From contig CM068828.1 of assembly GCA_028554795.2 (NCBI GenBank), positions 19,305,936 to 19,369,935 of the forward strand: a stretch of 64,000 bases of DNA. Reading direction: 5' to 3'. Positions within the stretch are counted from its first letter, which is position 1, and each line of letters starts with the position of its first letter. Positions 59,955 through 64,000 of this stretch are shown here, one piece after another. Made by a program: the position numbers and the translations under genes. The notes beneath the pieces were generated by a model. The model saw nothing but the letters and a program-made list of their open reading frames with translations. It did no database searches and had not been told where the DNA came from. This stretch comes from Sinohyriopsis cumingii. Lineage: Eukaryota > Mollusca > Bivalvia > Unionida > Unionidae.

Positions 59955-60330
59955 AAACTGTATCAACCATGATCTGCTGGTATATTAGATAATGTCTGGT
60001 ATTTGGATCTAATCTAGAACTGTATCAACCAGGATCTGCTGATATATCAGATAATGTCTGGTATCTAGATCTAATCTAGAACTGTATCAACCAGGATCTG
60101 CTGGTATATTAGATAATGTCTGGTATCTGGATCTAATCTAGAACTGTATCAACCAGGATCTGCTGGTATATTAGATAATGTCTGGTATCTGGATCTAATC
60201 TAGAACTGTATCAACCAGGATCTGCTGGTATATTAGATAATGTCTGGTATCTAGATCTAATCTAGAACTGTATCAACCAGGATCTGCTGGTAAATTAGAT
60301 AATGTCTGGTATCTAGATCTAATCTAGAAC
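59955..60330. repeat. 62-bp tandem repeat, six copies
   Basis: AACTGTATCAACCAGGATCT recurs every 62 bases from about 60018 to 60266; the unit ends GATCTAATCTAG. A GT-rich tract follows at 60348-60371. Confidence 0.93.
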
Positions 60331-60639
60331 TGAAAGGGTGGGGCAGAGGGTGTGTGTGTTTGTGTGTGTGTGGAATGACAGATGTGGAATAACAGTAATT
60401 TTCTATAAAAATTTAACGAAGTATAGAATATGTCTAGAGATGTCTTGGTCTTTACTATATATGGTGTGTTCACTTGTAACATGGTTAAAATTATAAATGT
60501 GTCCATACCACATGTATTTCCCTGCCAATATAATTCAAATAAAAGGCAAAGCTCAAGGCCAAACAGGAGCCATTACTCCATTACATATACTGGAAAATGG
60601 TCAAAACCAAATTTGACCAAGGTCTCCTTAATATTAAGC

Positions 60640-60915
60640 ATCATGCAGACTTTTGTCTCAGTCCATGAAGTCCACCAACTTCATACAAAATTTCGTCTCA
60701 GTCCATGAAGTCCACCAACTTCATACAAAATTTCATCTCATTCAATTAAGTCCACCAACTTCATACAAAATTTCATCTCAATCCATTAAGTCCACCAACT
60801 TCATACAGAATTTCATCTCAATCCATTAAGTCCACCAACTTCATACAAAATTTCATCTCAATCCATTAGGTCCACCAACTTCATACAAAAGTTTGTCTCA
60901 GTCCATTAAGTCCAC
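60640..60915. repeat. 40-bp tandem repeat, seven copies
   Basis: GTCCACCAACTTCATACAAA recurs at 40-base steps, with TTTC(G/A)TCTCA(G/A)TCCAT between. Confidence 0.93.
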
Positions 60916-61989
60916 CATAGCTTTTAAGCAGAAATTAAATACATGACGGCTGATGGAAAGTGATGGGCAGGTATGTAACACAGTAGGCCACCAACACTGA
61001 AATGGTACAGATATTATTTCATCATCTCTTTAGATTAATACAAGTATTACTGAGTGAATACAAAACTTCATACATTACCATCTTATATACTTTAAAAATA
61101 TCAAATACAGAAATCAAAAGAATTTTGAATATTGAGCTCTAAAATGAATGCCAGATATGTACATTAATTTTAGTGGATACCAGGCATCTAAAATATTTCT
61201 AATGAAAACTGAAAAAGAAACAGGTCAAGGATAAAACTACTTCCAATATTTACAAAAAAATTAAATACTCAATACAAAAGAAACACTAATAGTTCCAAGT
61301 TATTTCGCATTCTCGATTCCAAGTTATTTCCCTTTCTCAGTAGACAAACAAGTCAGTCTTGGTATTTCTTGAAAGTTCAGTAAGTATGACATAAAACCTT
61401 CACACCATACTTGCAGGCAAGATATATCTGACACTGAATTGATTTTGTTTCTTTCCAAATTCAGCTGAGTTGCTAAAATGACACAAATATTATGCTTACT
61501 AACAATTTGTGAAATAAAGTTTGAATCGGACTCAAGGTATAAATTAATGAATCAGATTACATAAAACTATTCATATACTGTGTAATCTGTTCACTGTCAT
61601 AAACATAATTTACACATATGCATATGCAAAGATATTTACAAACTTTGTACATGACAGCAGATTCAATTATCATTGTTAGCATACATTAACTTCAACCAAT
61701 TAAAAAAATACAGACACTACATGCATGTTTCTGTGGTATCATTAATTCCTGATTACATGGAAAATGTATTGTTTTTCATCATATATATTTCTGGAATACA
61801 GGTCACATTCTATATTTAAAACTTTGTGTAGATATGTCTTCCATTTATAAACAAAAATCCAGTGGGTTTGTGCTGAGTGTAAAATTCAGTTTGCCTTGCA
61901 ATCAAGTTCTTTCCACCAACCGGGTTCCATTTTTTGGAGGGGTGTTAGGGTCTTGTTGCATGAGATGTTATTACTATTCATTTGAAAGT
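60916..61989. other. Unannotated AT-rich sequence
   Basis: Nothing recognised. Confidence 0.4.
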
Positions 61990-62470
61990 AGTAGTGATAA
62001 CAAGATTTTCTGCACCATTTTTATTTAGGAACAACTAGATATCAGGGTGATATCACACAAGGTCTTTCAGTGAAAACACAACATTGATCTGAAGGGTAGC
62101 AATAACAAGATTTCAAGATGGATGCTGTCAGCAGTAGCACCTTTTATTTATGACCAGCTAGACATAATAAATCTCTTGGTGAAAACTCCCTGTCAATATG
62201 ACTTTTTCTTCAGGAGAAGTAGCGATAATATTTTCAAGATGGTTGTTGTGGTGGCCATACTGGAAGTCAGATTGGCAGTCATTTACAATCAACTAGATAC
62301 CTGAAGGAGTGTTTCACTGAAAACATCATGCTGATATGACCATCCATTCAGAAGAAGTAGCAACAACAAGATTCTGAGTGACCATTTTGGAAGTCTGAGC
62401 ATCACCATTTTCATTTAGGACCTACTATACCATGGGATGAATGTGTGTGCAAAGTTTCATGGCAATCCTC
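61990..62470. repeat. Old tandem repeat, units about 110-140 bp
   Basis: Four strongly diverged units starting near 61999, 62106, 62229 and 62367. They share, in order, ACAAGATT(T)TCAAGATGG, ACCATTTT(T)ATTTA(G)GA, CAACTAGATA, GTGAAAAC and TTCAG(A)AGAAGTAGC. The right end carries GCAAAGTTTCATGGCAATCC. Confidence 0.65.
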
Positions 62471-62949
62471 ATAGTAATTTAGGTGGAGTAAAGATAATGA
62501 AGTAGCAGATGGACAGATGATCAATAACAGACAACAAGCTCCCCTAAGTCTATTGCCAGCAATGGTAAAAACCACTGCAAACTAAAATTATGCTGCAAAA
62601 ACCGATTTGTCTCTGGACTTAAGAATGGACCAAGAGATAGGCACACTGACCAGCAGATGGACACATTGCTATTGCTATATTTGATTAGGTTTGTTGGGTG
62701 GGTTAGTGTACATTGCTATACAAATAAAAATTTCCTTTTTTTGACCTAAAGGATGGCATACACATAATACTAAGGGAGATAACTACTGAGCTACTGGGAA
62801 CCATCTGAAGAATGATTACAATAGCCTGACTAATCAGGACAGGCATGTTTGTTTCATTCTGCAACAGCGGTATACATATCTACCTGGAAATTGGAATCTC
62901 TGAGAAATATCAGTAAATATCACATTTGGCATCTGTTTCATACATGGAA

Positions 62950-63240
62950 AATGTATACACAAAGGCAATATGTACACATAATGTGTACAAATAAGAATTG
63001 TGTACACATCAGCACTGTATACACATCAGCAATGTACACAAACAAGCAATGTGTACACATCAGCAATGTATACACATAAGCAATGTGTACACATAAGTAA
63101 TGTATAAACATAAGCAATGTGTACAAAAAAGTAATGTATACACATAAAAGATGTGAACTCATAAGCAATGTATGCACATAAGCAATGTATACACATAAGT
63201 AATGTGTACAAATAAGCAATGTATACACTTAAGCAATGTT
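62950..63240. repeat. 18-bp tandem repeat, about sixteen copies
   Basis: Unit ACACATAAGCAATGTGT or ...GTAT. Minus-strand Tyr/Cys/Leu/His frames are repeat translations. Confidence 0.9.
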
Positions 63241-63649
63241 TATCTCCTCTAACTTCAAATGAAATAAAGATTAGCAAACATTGGATGAATGTCTCTCAAA
63301 TCTGAACAAAAGCTTCCAAATACCAAAATTTGATTCCACATAAATCTATTGAGCAATCCAAACTGAGTCGCACACAACTTTATTTGACAGCAGTAAAGTT
63401 TTCTGGAAACTGGAATCACAGAGAACAAAAAAAATCTCAAAATTCAACGTATATATTCAATGTATATGATACAGTATTATCAATCAGAGGTCATGGGTCA
63501 ACTGTTTTTAACATAAAGTAAATCTTTTCAAATAAGACAAGCTATTTATTGTCACTTATTATAAGAAACCACAGAGTTACATATTGATTTCTAACATAAA
63601 TAACTCTTATAAACATACATCCAGGTTTGTGTCAGTTAACATTCAAGTT

Positions 63650-63965
63650 ACGAAGTTACATATCAAGTTACATTAAAGTACCACACCAAATACTCATGTT
63701 ACCACCAAAAGGTATCAATAGTACCACACCAAATACACATGGAACCATCAAAAGGTATCAATAGTACCACACCAAACACACATGGAACCATCAAAAGTTA
63801 TCAGTAGTACCACACCAAATATACATGTAACCATCAAAAGGTATCAGGTGTACCACACTGAATACACATGTAACCATCAAAAGGTATTAGCAGTAATACA
63901 CGGAATCCACATGTAACCATCGAAAGGTATCAGCAGTACCACACCTAATACATGTGGGACCATCA
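63650..63965. repeat. 44-bp tandem repeat, seven copies
   Basis: Units with GTACCACACCAAATACACAT and GGAACCATCAAAAGGTATCA; the array may continue past the right edge of the window. Confidence 0.88.
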
Positions 63966-64000
63966 AAGATATTGATAATATGTCTAATAAATTTGGGATC

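Noticed and set aside
54780-64000. Possibility that the right end is a long 3' UTR of a minus-strand gene, suggested by an AATAAA-type signal near 54797
   Set aside because: No coding exon or splice structure is visible to support it, and AATAAA is common by chance in AT-rich DNA.

Overview
The window is AT-rich (roughly two-thirds A+T by eye) eukaryotic DNA with one recognisable host gene, very dense tandem repeats and decayed mobile elements. Three things point to a lophotrochozoan, most likely a mollusc: the SHOX-type homeobox gene, tRNA-headed SINEs whose body resembles the Nin-DC domain known from molluscs and other metazoans, and the mix of LINE, Polinton and mariner remnants. The species cannot be named from the sequence.

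The one solid gene is a SHOX-type paired-class homeobox gene on the minus strand. Coding exon 1 (36422..36173) carries the start codon and the family's N-terminal signature. Coding exon 2 (28302..28103) carries homeodomain residues 1-46 and stops at the classical 46/47 intron position. Both sides of the 7.87-kb intron 1 are phase 1 and join cleanly. The intron after exon 2 appears to start with GC rather than GT. The exon with the rest of the homeodomain was not found in 1..28102, so the gene probably runs off the left edge.

1-20 kb (possibly intron 2 of this gene) holds three LTR-like copies, a 136-bp higher-order minisatellite (6.9-8.4 kb), a 28-bp satellite (12.6-13.5 kb), a SINE, an internally deleted LINE and an unrecognised 172-codon open stretch (9797..10315, minus). 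20-24.3 kb is repeat-poor. A 200-bp-arm inverted repeat lies at 24.3-25.0 kb and a fourth LTR-like copy at 26.9-27.7 kb. Intron 1 (28.3-36.2 kb) has a repeat-free block at 29.9-30.3 kb that could be regulatory, followed by three minisatellites.

36.4-44.5 kb has microsatellites, two copies of a second SINE family and a mariner-like transposase scrap. 44.5-47.5 kb is a decayed Polinton/Maverick-like element. It abuts a minus-strand LINE (47.47-49.59 kb) whose endonuclease segment has expanded into an in-frame 54-bp minisatellite. 49.6-51.2 kb holds a 5'-truncated SINE with target-site duplications and an LTR-like copy interrupted by a full-length SINE. 51-64 kb has no recognisable gene and many tandem arrays, notably a 1.3-kb 33-bp satellite that creates long but meaningless open frames.

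No tRNA or rRNA gene, CRISPR array or prokaryotic operon is present. Repeat copy numbers and boundaries were read by eye and are approximate unless a target-site duplication fixes them.
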